Part shown: in pieces, positions 17,693-26,906 of the stretch
Layout: each line of letters starts with the position of its first letter
Position numbering within the stretch: the first letter of the stretch is position 1
Source of the DNA: an uncultured Pelagibacteraceae bacterium
GTDB taxonomy: Bacteria; Pseudomonadota; Alphaproteobacteria; Pelagibacterales; Pelagibacteraceae
Assembly (NCBI GenBank): GCA_902567765.1
Contig: CACFNI010000005.1
Location: 1 to 64,000, forward strand
Length of the DNA stretch: 64,000 bases
Direction of reading: 5' to 3'
Program-made: the position numbers and the translations under genes
Notes under the pieces: generated by a model
The model's input: only the letters and a program-made list of their open reading frames with translations
What the model was told of the DNA's origin: nothing
Database searches by the model: none

Positions 17693-18598
17693 CTAATTTA
17701 GAGCTATAAATCTCCTGTTAGTTTTTATTGTCAAGCTATAGTAAATTATTGACATAAAAATTAAAAAACCGCCTATAATTGTATTATTTGACGGTATTTC
17801 GTTAATACCAAACAAAGGTAGCCATACCCAAAATATTCCACCTATGATCTCTGTTAAAGATAATAAAGTCAATTCTGCAGCGGGAATAGCTTTGGATCCT
17901 AGTGAGTATAAAATTAGTCCCAAACATACAAAGGTACCATGAATTGAAAAAAGTCCTTGATTATAATTTGAAGATACGAAACTTTGCTGAGTTTCAAGCA
18001 TCATAATAGATGAAACAATTACACAAATAAGTCCTGCTATAGAAACTGTAGTAAACTTTGGTGTTTCTTTTCTCCATCTTAAAGTAACTGAAAAAACTGA
18101 AAAACCCGTTGCTGATGCTAGACCAAAAACCAATCCTAATAAGGATCCTTTATTAGTATTTCCTAATGCCATAATTATTATTCCAATAGTTGCAACTAAA
18201 ATTGCGATCCAAACATTTAAAGAAATGCTTTCTTTAAGAAATAAAAAACCTAATAAGGCTGTCAAAAATGGCATTGCAGCAAGACAAAGCAAAGTTATAG
18301 CAGCACTTGTATTAATTATTGAATAAATAAAGGTTATCATTGCTAAGGCAAGTCCACATCCACCTATTAAGCCAGATACACCTGCTTTAAAATAATTTTT
18401 ATAAAAATCTTTACCCTCTTCAAAAAATAAATAAATATTTAAAATTAAGAAAATCACAATTCCTCTAGTAAATAAGTACTGCCAAGGTACTTGATTTGGC
18501 TGATCCATATAACGCACTATCAGAGGACCAAAAGACCAAAGTAAACCAGCAAATAACACAACAGGAATAGCAATTTTTTCATTTTTTATTTCAACCAT
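17693..18598 (-). CDS. EamA/DMT-family transporter
   Basis: The protein of about 301 residues has ten hydrophobic segments in two EamA repeats, with W-S-F-G-P-L-I-V-R-Y near the start and L-L-S-L-T-E-I-I-G-G-I-F-W-V-W in the second repeat. The ATG at 18598 is preferred over the in-frame TTG at 18604. It lies 13 bases upstream of the amidinotransferase gene on the same strand, so the two are probably co-transcribed. It could export or import a related guanidino or amino compound, but that is guesswork. Confidence 0.87.
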   Translation of the reverse strand: MVEIKNEKIAIPVVLFAGLLWSFGPLIVRYMDQPNQVPWQYLFTRGIVIFLILNIYLFFEEGKDFYKNYFKAGVSGLIGGCGLALAMITFIYSIINTSAAITLLCLAAMPFLTALLGFLFLKESISLNVWIAILVATIGIIIMALGNTNKGSLLGLVFGLASATGFSVFSVTLRWRKETPKFTTVSIAGLICVIVSSIMMLETQQSFVSSNYNQGLFSIHGTFVCLGLILYSLGSKAIPAAELTLLSLTEIIGGIFWVWLPLFGINEIPSNNTIIGGFLIFMSIIYYSLTIKTNRRFIALN

Positions 18599-18655
18599 TT
18601 GCAATCTTTAATGCTTTAAAGAGTATTCCACAATAAAAATTATTATTTAAAGTGC

Positions 18656-19912
18656 TTAATTAAATATATTCTTGTTTGGAAAAATTGGACTAAAACAGTC
18701 AATTAACTGACCCTTTTTAAAAGAGGATTTGCCAGAATTTAAAAGTACCCAAACATTTGATTTTACAAAGGATTTTATTCTAAAAGACTCTTGTCCACTT
18801 AAAATCTCAACTGTTAAAGTTCCATTATTAGTTGATTTAAGTTTTGCTTTTAAAAATCTAGTGAAAGATTTTTTTTTTTTATACTTTTTTTTTAAAACAG
18901 CCTTAAACGGTTTTTCTCTTTTTATATTTAAAATATCTGAAAGATATGGATAAACAAAAAATCTAAAACATGCCGCAGAGGAAATTGGATTTCCTGGTAA
19001 TCCAAAGATGGATTTAGATTTATTTTTAAAATTTGCAAATAAAATTGGTTTGCCTGGTCTTATAGCAACTCCCTTAAAAAAACTATTTAACTTAAACTTA
19101 TTCACAACATTTGGAATAAAATCAAACTTACCTGCTGAAACTGCGCCAGATGTAATTATTATATCAACTTTCGAAGTTAAAACTTTTTTTAATTTTTTCT
19201 CAAAATTTTTTCGTCCATTGTCTCTTAAAATTCCACCATCAATAAAATTAAATAAAAAATTTTTTGCCAAAGATTTTATATAATAACTATTTGAATTTCT
19301 TACTTGCCAAGAATTTATTTTATCCCTTTCTGTAATTTCATTTCCTGTAGAAAAAAATAAAATATTAGGTTTTGACATTACTTTTATTTTTTTTATACCT
19401 AAGCTTTTAAAAGCAAGAATATGAGAAGGTTGAATTAACTCCCCCTTAGAAATAATTAATTCTTTATTTTTAAAATCTGAACCTTTGAATCTTATGTGAT
19501 TATTTTTTTTTATTATTTTATCTATTAAAATATAATTTTTTTTTTCTGAATTCGGTTTAAATTTAATTTGTTCAATTGGTATAATTGTGTCAAAGGGTTT
19601 GGTAATTAATGCTCCTGTCATTACTTCTACTGTTTGAAATTTTTTTAATTTTTTTATTTTAGGATTATCTCCTGCTGCGATTGTTTTAATTATTTTAAAA
19701 TATTTAATTTTTTTTTTATTTAAACCCAAAGTATCTTTGGAGCAAATTGCAAATCCATCTAAAGCAGTATTGTTTTCTAAGGGTAAATTAATATTTGAAT
19801 AAACATTTACAGCTGAAATTCTATTTAAAGATTCTATTGAATTTAAAATTTCAGTATTTATTTTTATTTTAGATTTTTCTAATATTTTTCTTGCTTTTAT
19901 GTATTCAATCAT
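18656..19912 (-). CDS. moeA: Molybdopterin molybdenumtransferase MoeA
   Basis: The 418-residue protein shows the MoeA signatures: A-L-D-G-F-A-I near residue 50, V-M-T-G-A-L-I near 97, F-S-T-G-N-E-I near 190, G-A-V-S-A-G near 256, and G-L-P-G-N-P-I-S-S near 305. MoeA inserts molybdate into adenylylated molybdopterin. It overlaps mobA by four bases (ATGA), so the pair forms a cofactor operon facing away from the formate dehydrogenase genes, which need this cofactor. Confidence 0.92.
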   Translation of the reverse strand: MIEYIKARKILEKSKIKINTEILNSIESLNRISAVNVYSNINLPLENNTALDGFAICSKDTLGLNKKKIKYFKIIKTIAAGDNPKIKKLKKFQTVEVMTGALITKPFDTIIPIEQIKFKPNSEKKNYILIDKIIKKNNHIRFKGSDFKNKELIISKGELIQPSHILAFKSLGIKKIKVMSKPNILFFSTGNEITERDKINSWQVRNSNSYYIKSLAKNFLFNFIDGGILRDNGRKNFEKKLKKVLTSKVDIIITSGAVSAGKFDFIPNVVNKFKLNSFFKGVAIRPGKPILFANFKNKSKSIFGLPGNPISSAACFRFFVYPYLSDILNIKREKPFKAVLKKKYKKKKSFTRFLKAKLKSTNNGTLTVEILSGQESFRIKSFVKSNVWVLLNSGKSSFKKGQLIDCFSPIFPNKNIFN

Positions 19913-20529
19913 TTTTTAAAATTTTTTAATATTTTTTCTGCTTTAATTAAATCCTCTTTTGTATTTATATTTAAAAAAGGATCAAATTCTTTAAATTTTA
20001 TATTAATAGTTTTCACTCCAATTTTGTTTGACCACTCCTCTACTTTTCTAAAATTTTTTTTTACTATATCTTCTTCTAGTATATCCATTAATTCTACTGA
20101 CCATAAACCAAATATATTGTGTCTTTTTTCATTTGATTTAATAAAATAAAGAGGGCTTTGATTATTCTTAATTTCTTCCAAATATTTTTCAACTATTGAA
20201 TTATCAAAAAATGGTGTATCAGAAGGAAAAGTTGCAACCCATTTGTAATTACTTTTTTTTTCTTTTACCCATTTCATTGCTGACAGTACACCGACTAATG
20301 GGCCTAGGTTCCCTTCAATGCAGTCCGGAATAATGTCTATATGGTCCATTTTTTTAATTTTGTGGTTTTTGTTAGAAATTATTAAAATTTTTTGAAACTT
20401 TTCTCTTACCCTTTTAATAACGTGCTCTAACAAACTTTTTGATCCAAGTTTTGCTAGATTTTTATCTTCTCCAAATCTTTTTGATTTCCCACCTGCTAGA
20501 ATAACTGCTAAAATATTGTTATCATTCAT
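19909..20529 (-). CDS. mobA: Molybdenum cofactor guanylyltransferase MobA
   Basis: The 206-residue nucleotidyltransferase has the GTP-binding N-terminus A-V-I-L-A-G-G-K-S-K-R-F-G, a lysine in E-D-K-N-L-A, and the metal-binding F-P-S-D-T-P-F near residue 103. It adds GMP to Mo-molybdopterin, making the bis-MGD form used by DMSO-reductase-family enzymes such as formate dehydrogenase. Its start is 42 bases from the divergently transcribed NifU-like gene, so both operons probably share that AT-rich promoter region. Confidence 0.92.
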   Translation of the reverse strand: MNDNNILAVILAGGKSKRFGEDKNLAKLGSKSLLEHVIKRVREKFQKILIISNKNHKIKKMDHIDIIPDCIEGNLGPLVGVLSAMKWVKEKKSNYKWVATFPSDTPFFDNSIVEKYLEEIKNNQSPLYFIKSNEKRHNIFGLWSVELMDILEEDIVKKNFRKVEEWSNKIGVKTINIKFKEFDPFLNINTKEDLIKAEKILKNFKK

Positions 20530-20571
20530 ATAACAAAATATAAAACATAAATCTTTTATTAAAAGAATTTA

Positions 20572-20970
20572 ATGGACCTAGAAATTTTAAAAATTGCTTC
20601 TTATACAGATAATAATAAAATTATTGAAGGTCATACTCATATATCTAAACAAAAAAATCCCTTGTGTGGTGATGAAATGGAAATTTCTTTAAAAATAAAA
20701 GACGAAAAAATAGTTGATTTTGGATATCAATGTAAATCATGTATTTATTGTCAGGCTGCTGTAAGTTTATTGTCAAGAAAATCCATTAATAAACCGATTA
20801 AAAAAATAAAAGAAGTAATTGGCACTGCAATTTCATTTTTTGAAAAAAATAACAGCTCTTTTCAAAAAGAATGGATAGAGTTTAATAAGTTGTTTGATAA
20901 AAAAAATCTATCAAGAAAGGAATGTTTGATGCTTCCTTTTAAAACACTTTTAAAAGCTTTAAAATCTTAA
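20572..20970 (+). CDS. IscU/SufU/NifU-like Fe-S scaffold-type protein
   Basis: The 132-residue protein resembles the NifU N-terminal fold. The three scaffold cysteines are recognisable in N-P-L-C-G-D-E, Q-C-K-S-C-I-Y-C-Q-A-A and R-K-E-C-L-M-L-P-F-K. The middle motif has two extra cysteines (C-x-x-C-x-x-C), unlike the single Cys in typical SufU (G-C-S-I-S-M-A-S). It heads the formate dehydrogenase operon. A specialised role in Fe-S supply or maturation of the dehydrogenase is an inference from context. Confidence 0.72.
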   Translation: MDLEILKIASYTDNNKIIEGHTHISKQKNPLCGDEMEISLKIKDEKIVDFGYQCKSCIYCQAAVSLLSRKSINKPIKKIKEVIGTAISFFEKNNSSFQKEWIEFNKLFDKKNLSRKECLMLPFKTLLKALKS

Positions 20971-21435
20971 ATGAATAAAAAATTAATAAAACAATCAATA
21001 TTTGCCACAATCTTTTCTGCTATAACTATTGGTGTTTTAACTATACTTACATACAAAACAGAATATGGAGTTTTTTTAATAGCCTCTTTTGGATCCACGA
21101 TGGTACTTTTATATGGCTATCCAGAAAGTCCGTTTGCTCAACCTAAAAATATTTTTTTTGGTCATTTGCTAACTGCTATTGTAGGAGTTTTTTTTTTAAA
21201 TTTAATCCCTTTGCCTTTATATATTTTAATTCCAATTTCTGTGGGAGTAGCTGTAGGGCTTATGATAATATTAAATGTAACCCATCCTCCTGCCGGGGGT
21301 AATCCAATCATTGTTATTATGGGAAGTGTATCTTTAGATTATATAATTAGTCCAGTTATAACGGGTTCAATAATAATTGTATTTTTTGGTGTAGTTTTAA
21401 ATCGACTTATATTAAAAAAGAAATATCCTTCATAA
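20971..21435 (+). CDS. HPP-family membrane protein
   Basis: The 154-residue protein has four hydrophobic segments and the namesake motif N-V-T-H-P-P-A-G-G-N-P near residue 107. HPP proteins are small membrane proteins; a plastid/cyanobacterial member is linked to nitrite transport, but most are uncharacterised. Its start codon directly follows the NifU-like stop and its stop directly precedes fdhD, so it belongs to the formate dehydrogenase operon. Transport of formate, nitrite or another anion is possible but unproven. Confidence 0.8.
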   Translation: MNKKLIKQSIFATIFSAITIGVLTILTYKTEYGVFLIASFGSTMVLLYGYPESPFAQPKNIFFGHLLTAIVGVFFLNLIPLPLYILIPISVGVAVGLMIILNVTHPPAGGNPIIVIMGSVSLDYIISPVITGSIIIVFFGVVLNRLILKKKYPS

Positions 21436-22278
21436 ATGGACATTAAGTATAAAGTTACAAAATTAAAAAATAATAATATTGAAGAGGTTAAAGATTCTGT
21501 TTCAGTTGAAGAGCCTCTTGAAATGATTTTAAGATTTGAAACAAATGGCAAATGGAAAAATGAAAATATCTCAATAACAATGAGAACTCCAGGAAATGAC
21601 GAAGATTTAATTTCTGGTTTTTTATTTAACGAGAGAATAATTGAAAATTTTTCAGATATAGAAAAAATTGAAAAACAAGGGGATGAAGTTGGTGATTACA
21701 ATATACAAAATAAAATAATTGCTACAATTAAAAATACAAAAAATATTGATATAGGAAAATTAAAAAGAAACTTTATAACAAATTCCTCATGTGGTGTGTG
21801 TGGTAAAACTTCGCTTGATACAGTTGAAATATTAAAAAATGATAAAATGAGTTTATCTTATCCAAAAGTTAGTGAAAAAATTATTTTAAAATCACCGGAA
21901 CTTTTAGTGAGTAAACAGTCTGAATTTTCAAAAACTGGAGGAATACATGCTAGCTCTTTAATTACTGATCAAGGAGATGTTTTGGCAACGAGAGAGGATG
22001 TCGGTCGACACAATGCTTTAGATAAATTAATTGGTCACGTACATAAAAATAAACTTATTGATAATAGTTCTCAATTTATAGCTTGTTCAGGAAGATTAAA
22101 TTTCGAGTTAGTTCAAAAAGCTTTAATGTCAAATATAGGACTAATGGCAGGTGTAGGTGCGCCTACAAGTCTCGCTATAGATCTAGCAAAACGCTTTGAC
22201 ATGACCTTGTTAGGTTTTGTAAAAAGTAATAGCTTTAATATTTATAGCAATAAAGAAAGAGTTATAATAAAAGCCTAA
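21436..22278 (+). CDS. fdhD: Formate dehydrogenase accessory sulfurtransferase FdhD
   Basis: The 280-residue protein has the FdhD signatures: S-I-T-M-R-T-P-G-like segment, the catalytic C-G-V-C-G near residue 118, and R-E-D-V-G-R-H-N-A-L-D-K near 185. FdhD passes sulfur from a cysteine desulfurase to the bis-MGD cofactor, which is required for formate dehydrogenase activity. It lies directly upstream of the dehydrogenase structural genes. Confidence 0.95.
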   Translation: MDIKYKVTKLKNNNIEEVKDSVSVEEPLEMILRFETNGKWKNENISITMRTPGNDEDLISGFLFNERIIENFSDIEKIEKQGDEVGDYNIQNKIIATIKNTKNIDIGKLKRNFITNSSCGVCGKTSLDTVEILKNDKMSLSYPKVSEKIILKSPELLVSKQSEFSKTGGIHASSLITDQGDVLATREDVGRHNALDKLIGHVHKNKLIDNSSQFIACSGRLNFELVQKALMSNIGLMAGVGAPTSLAIDLAKRFDMTLLGFVKSNSFNIYSNKERVIIKA

Positions 22279-22283
22279 ATAAA

Positions 22284-23942
22284 ATGTCAAAAAATATAAG
22301 CAAGTTATCAGGTAGAATAGGTTTAAAAGATAACCTTTTTCAGAAAATTTCTGAAAGATCATTAAATTCTAAAAATGGTGATGGCATGAAAGAATTAGCA
22401 GAAAAATATCATGTTGGACTATCTACAATACATGGGGCTGAAAGTTTTTACGAATTTTTAAGACCTGAACACAGAGCAAAAAAAGCTTTTGTATGCAATG
22501 GTAGTGCGTGCATGTGTGCAGGCACACAAGAGGGTCTTAAAAAAAAGTTACAAGATAAACTCGGTAAAGATAAAGTTGGTGAAATGTTTTGCTTGGGTTA
22601 TTGCTACGAAAACCACGCTTTTCACTACGATGGAGAAAACTATGCCGGAAATGATATTTCTAAAATAGATAAAATAGTCAAGGGTGAAGAAATTATTCAA
22701 GAAAAATTTACTTCTAAGAGTTTTGCTTCAACTAGTTTTTTAATGGATGATAAATTATCGGATCTTGACAAATTTAAAAAAAATCTAAATATTTTTCTTA
22801 AAACCGACAAAAAAGATATTATTTCATCTTTGTTGTCATCAAATTTAACTGGAAGAGGTGGTGCAGGTTTTCCAACAGGAATGAAATGGGATTTTTGTAG
22901 TAAAGCTAAATCTGATAAAAAATACGTAATTTGTAACGCAGACGAAGGAGACTCTGGAGCTTTTTCTGATAGATATTTACTAGAAGATCAACCTCTAAAA
23001 GTGATATTTGGAATGGTAATCTGTGGTTATGTAATTGGAGGAGATGAAGGAGTCCTTTATATTAGAGGAGAATATCCAAAGTCAATAGAAGCATTAAACG
23101 GATCTATTAATGCTTTAAAAGAAGAAGGATTGTTAGGTAAAAATATTCTTGGTACAAATTTTTCTTTTGACTTAAATATTTGTATCGGACAAGGCGCATA
23201 CATTTGTGGAGAAGAAACTGCTTTAATAGCATCTATAGAGGGAAGAAGAGCAGAAGTAGATGTTAGACCTCCTTTTCCAGTAACAGAGGGACTTTATAAA
23301 AAACCAACTGTAGTTAACAATGTTGAAACTCTTGCTGCGGCAAGTGGAATTTTATTAAATGGTGCTGAAAAATTTTCGTCAATTGGAAATAAAAAATCTG
23401 CAGGTACAAAGCTCGTTTGTTTAGATAGCTTTTTTAATAAACCTGGAGTTTATGAAATTGATATGGGAACACCTATGAAAAAAATTTTTTATGAAATTGG
23501 TGGAGGCCTTAAAGAACCAGTCAAAGCATTTCAGATTGGTGGACCATTAGGCGGTGTAATTCCAATTCAAGAAATTGATAATTTAAATTTAGATTTCCAA
23601 GAATTTACTAATGCTGGTTTCATGTTAGGACATGCGAGCGTGGTTAGTATTCCAAAAGAATTTAGTATGATTGATTATATACATCATCTATTTGAGTTTT
23701 CCGCAGAGGAATCATGTGGAAAATGTTTTCCTGGAAGACTTGGATCGTATCGAGGAAAAGAAATGTTCGATCAAGTTAAAAATAAATCAGCCAAAATCCC
23801 TCTTAAATTGTTAAATGAACTACTTATAACAATGAAAAAAGGATGTTTATGTGCTCTTTGTGGGGCTATACCTACGCCAATTATGAATATCTTAAAATAT
23901 TTTGGTGATGAATTGAAAGATGATATAGTAAAAGAAAATTAA
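22284..23942 (+). CDS. fdsB: NAD-dependent formate dehydrogenase, diaphorase subunit (NuoE-NuoF fusion)
   Basis: The 552-residue protein fuses a NuoE/FdsG-like thioredoxin-fold domain (residues ~1-130; 2Fe-2S cysteines in C-N-G-S-A-C-M-C and C-L-G-Y-C) with a NuoF/FdsB-like domain. The latter shows FMN/NAD motifs G-R-G-G-A-G-F-P-T-G and G-A-Y-I-C-G-E-E-T-A-L and a 4Fe-4S site E-S-C-G-K-C-F-P-G-R with distal C-x-x-C. It passes electrons from formate oxidation to NAD+. Its stop overlaps the alpha-subunit start by one base. Confidence 0.92.
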   Translation: MSKNISKLSGRIGLKDNLFQKISERSLNSKNGDGMKELAEKYHVGLSTIHGAESFYEFLRPEHRAKKAFVCNGSACMCAGTQEGLKKKLQDKLGKDKVGEMFCLGYCYENHAFHYDGENYAGNDISKIDKIVKGEEIIQEKFTSKSFASTSFLMDDKLSDLDKFKKNLNIFLKTDKKDIISSLLSSNLTGRGGAGFPTGMKWDFCSKAKSDKKYVICNADEGDSGAFSDRYLLEDQPLKVIFGMVICGYVIGGDEGVLYIRGEYPKSIEALNGSINALKEEGLLGKNILGTNFSFDLNICIGQGAYICGEETALIASIEGRRAEVDVRPPFPVTEGLYKKPTVVNNVETLAAASGILLNGAEKFSSIGNKKSAGTKLVCLDSFFNKPGVYEIDMGTPMKKIFYEIGGGLKEPVKAFQIGGPLGGVIPIQEIDNLNLDFQEFTNAGFMLGHASVVSIPKEFSMIDYIHHLFEFSAEESCGKCFPGRLGSYRGKEMFDQVKNKSAKIPLKLLNELLITMKKGCLCALCGAIPTPIMNILKYFGDELKDDIVKEN

Positions 23943-26716
23943 TGAGCTCAGAAAAAAGAAAAATAGCCTATATTGATGGAAAGCCATACGAAATTGGTAC
24001 AAAACATACTTCTATATTAAAATTTGTTAAAAGTTATTTAGGCGAAAAAAAGGTCCCTACTTTATGTGATGATCCAAATCTTGCTCCTTACGGTGCTTGT
24101 AGAGTTTGCTCTGTTGAAGTGGCATTAGAAAAAGATGGACCTACCAAAGTAGTAGCTTCGTGTCATACTCCAGTTGGCGAAAATCAACATATATTTACTA
24201 ATAATGAAGAACTCAAAAATTTAAGAAAAAACATTGTAGAATTAGTTATAACTGATCACCCAATGAATTGTGGAACATGTGAAGTTAATAATAATTGTGA
24301 ACTTCAAGATGTTGCCAATGATCTTGGAATAAAAGATCATAGATATAATAACCCTAAACAACACAAAGGTACTCCTAAAGACACTTCGCATTCATACATG
24401 AGAATGAATTTAGATAACTGTATTAATTGTGGAAGATGTGTAAGGGCGTGCGATGAGATACAAGGGTCTTTCGTGTTAACAATGAGTGGAAGAGGATTTG
24501 AGTCAAAAATCACCACAGATAATGATATGTTGTTTGGAGATTCTTCTTGTGTATCTTGTGGAGCATGCGCACACACTTGTCCAACAGATGCAATATCTGA
24601 TGTTTTTGCATCAAAGTCTGCAAAGTATGATAAAAAAGTAAGAACCACATGTTCATATTGTGGAGTTGGTTGTAATTTAGAAACATCTGTCAAAGATGGA
24701 AAAGTAGTTTCAATTGATACTCCAAAAGAAACTGAAGTTAATGCTGGACACACATGTGTCAAAGGTAGATATGCGTTTGGATTTTATGATCATCCTGATA
24801 GATTAAGAAGTCCACTAATAAAGAGAAATGGTAAATTTGAAAAAGCTTCTTGGGATGAAGCTTATGAATTCATAAAAAATAAATTAGATAAAATCAAAAA
24901 AGAAAATGGTCCAGATGCTATTGCAGGAATATCATCAGCTAGATGTACTAATGAAGAAAACTATATTTTCCAAAAGATGATTAGAGCAGTAGTGGGTACA
25001 AATAACATTGATTGCTGTGCAAGAATTTGTCATTCGCCAACAGCTTGGGGCATGCAACAAACATTCGGAACAGGTGCTGCAACTAATTCAACAGAGGATA
25101 TTTATTTTGCAGATTTATTTTTAGTTATAGGTGCTAATCCAACCAACGCACATCCAGTTACAGGAGCCAAAATAAAACAACAAGTAATGAAGGGTAAAAA
25201 GTTAATAGTACTTGACCCTGTTGAAACTGAATTAGCAAAACTAGCAGATTACCATATTAGATTAAGACCAGGAACAAATGTAGCTGTTCTAAACATGATG
25301 CTATATTTTATAGTAAAATCAAAACTATATAAAAAAGAATTTATTGATAATAGGACTGAAGGTTTTGATAAATTTTTTGAGCATATTAATAGTTTGAATA
25401 TTGACCAATTGGCAAAAGTTGCTGGTGTAGATAAACAATTTGTTAAGGAGGCTGCTATAGCTTACGCCTCAGCAAAAAATTCAATGGAGTTTCATGGCTT
25501 AGGAGTAACTGAACACGAACAAGGATCAAAGACTGTAATGTTAATCGCTGACCTTGCAATGATTACGGGTAATATAGGTAGAAGAGGAGTTGGTGTTAAT
25601 CCTTTAAGAGGACAAAACAATGTTCAAGGTGCTGCTGATATGGGATGTCAGCCTCATCAAGGCGCTGGATACTTTCCTGTCGCTGAGCAAAAGATACAAG
25701 ATTTTTATACTCAAAAATATGGAGTAATTCATCCAACAAAAGCAGGTTTGAAAATTCCTGAAATGTTTGATGCTGCTATCAACAATGAGTTAAAAGGTCT
25801 TTGGATTATTGGAGAGGATATTGTTCAAACAGATCCCAACAGTAATCATGTAATACAAGCAATGAAAGCTCTTGATTTATTAGTCGTTCAAGAAATTTTT
25901 ATGAGTGAAACAGCTAAGTATGCTGATGTCGTACTTCCAGGAACTACTTTTTTAGAAAAAGATGGAACTTTTACAAATACTGAAAGAAGAGTTCAAAGAG
26001 TTAATAAGGCAGCAGAACCTCTGCCTGGAACAAAACCTGATGGAGTTATTGTTACTGAAATGATGCAAAAACTTGGTTTTAATCAAAAAATTTATGATGC
26101 TGACGAAGTTTTAGCAGAAATTGCAGATATTGTGCCTTTCTTCAAAGGTATTACGAGAGAAAGACTTGGCAAGTTTGGATTACAGTGGCCTGTAAAAGAA
26201 GATGGAACCGATACAAAAATACTTCATGAAAAAGAATTTAAACTGGGTAAAGGAAGACTAAAATACTTTGACTGGAAGGAAAGTACAGAGATAGAAAAAA
26301 ATAAAGATGAATACCCATTAATTTTAACAACTAGTAGAGTCTTGCAACACTACAATGCAGCTACAATGACTAGAAGAACAAATAATATAGATATGGTTGA
26401 TGAAGATATACTATTAGTTCATCCAAACGATGCAAAATACAGAGAATTAAATACTGGAGATATTGCAAGATTATATTCAGGCAGAGGAGAAGTTGCTTTA
26501 AAGGTTGAAGTTAATGATAAAGTAAAAGAAGGTGTTGTATTCACTACGTTCCACTTCCCTGAGCATATGGTTAATATGGTAACTGGACATGGAAAAGATG
26601 AGGAAACGCAATGTGCAGAATATAAAGTTTCATCTGTAGAAGTTCAAAAAATTTCAAACCAATTTAAGACAAATCACTATTCTGAAGAAAATACTGTAGA
26701 AATCAAATCTACTTAA
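23942..26716 (+). CDS. fdsA: Formate dehydrogenase alpha (catalytic, Mo) subunit
   Basis: The 924-residue protein has a NuoG-like N-terminus: a 2Fe-2S ferredoxin (Y-G-A-C-R-V-C-S), a His/Cys cluster site (C-G-T-C-E-V-N-N-N-C), and two 4Fe-4S ferredoxin motifs (C-I-N-C-G-R-C, C-V-S-C-G-A-C). The molybdopterin domain follows with its own cluster (C-S-Y-C-G-V-G-C). The Mo ligand is cysteine in C-C-A-R-I-C-H-S-P, so selenocysteine is not used. It oxidises formate to CO2. The window encodes its cofactor maturation genes (moeA, mobA, fdhD). No fdsD-like small subunit is recognised. Confidence 0.94.
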   Translation: MSSEKRKIAYIDGKPYEIGTKHTSILKFVKSYLGEKKVPTLCDDPNLAPYGACRVCSVEVALEKDGPTKVVASCHTPVGENQHIFTNNEELKNLRKNIVELVITDHPMNCGTCEVNNNCELQDVANDLGIKDHRYNNPKQHKGTPKDTSHSYMRMNLDNCINCGRCVRACDEIQGSFVLTMSGRGFESKITTDNDMLFGDSSCVSCGACAHTCPTDAISDVFASKSAKYDKKVRTTCSYCGVGCNLETSVKDGKVVSIDTPKETEVNAGHTCVKGRYAFGFYDHPDRLRSPLIKRNGKFEKASWDEAYEFIKNKLDKIKKENGPDAIAGISSARCTNEENYIFQKMIRAVVGTNNIDCCARICHSPTAWGMQQTFGTGAATNSTEDIYFADLFLVIGANPTNAHPVTGAKIKQQVMKGKKLIVLDPVETELAKLADYHIRLRPGTNVAVLNMMLYFIVKSKLYKKEFIDNRTEGFDKFFEHINSLNIDQLAKVAGVDKQFVKEAAIAYASAKNSMEFHGLGVTEHEQGSKTVMLIADLAMITGNIGRRGVGVNPLRGQNNVQGAADMGCQPHQGAGYFPVAEQKIQDFYTQKYGVIHPTKAGLKIPEMFDAAINNELKGLWIIGEDIVQTDPNSNHVIQAMKALDLLVVQEIFMSETAKYADVVLPGTTFLEKDGTFTNTERRVQRVNKAAEPLPGTKPDGVIVTEMMQKLGFNQKIYDADEVLAEIADIVPFFKGITRERLGKFGLQWPVKEDGTDTKILHEKEFKLGKGRLKYFDWKESTEIEKNKDEYPLILTTSRVLQHYNAATMTRRTNNIDMVDEDILLVHPNDAKYRELNTGDIARLYSGRGEVALKVEVNDKVKEGVVFTTFHFPEHMVNMVTGHGKDEETQCAEYKVSSVEVQKISNQFKTNHYSEENTVEIKST

Positions 26717-26728
26717 ATTTTCAAATAA

Positions 26729-26902
26729 ATGGTAGAGTTAGTAAGAAAATTCTATAAACCTTTTATAATAACTTATATACTTTTAAGCGTAGGTATCAGT
26801 TTTTATCCATCATTTGATTTTTATTCATTTAAAGGACAGGTTATTCTTTTTAGTGTATCAATCATAAATGGATTAATGGGAATATTTGTAAAAAAGTATT
26901 AG
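26729..26902 (+). CDS. Small membrane protein, 57 residues, unknown
   Basis: A 57-codon frame starts with ATG 12 bases after the fdsA stop and ends 4 bases before the next gene. The product has two hydrophobic segments (about residues 12-27 and 37-53, with F-I-I-T-Y-I-L-L and I-L-F-S-V-S-I-I) and basic ends. Tight packing between two genes on the same strand and a clean two-helix pattern support it as a real gene. No family is recognised. It may be a small subunit or anchor linked to the formate dehydrogenase, but position is the only evidence. Confidence 0.55.
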   Translation: MVELVRKFYKPFIITYILLSVGISFYPSFDFYSFKGQVILFSVSIINGLMGIFVKKY

Positions 26903-26906
26903 TAAA

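Noticed and set aside
24337..24762. 141-codon minus-strand open frame
   Set aside because: It lies antisense within the well-supported formate dehydrogenase alpha gene, has no family resemblance, and follows from codon bias on the opposite strand.
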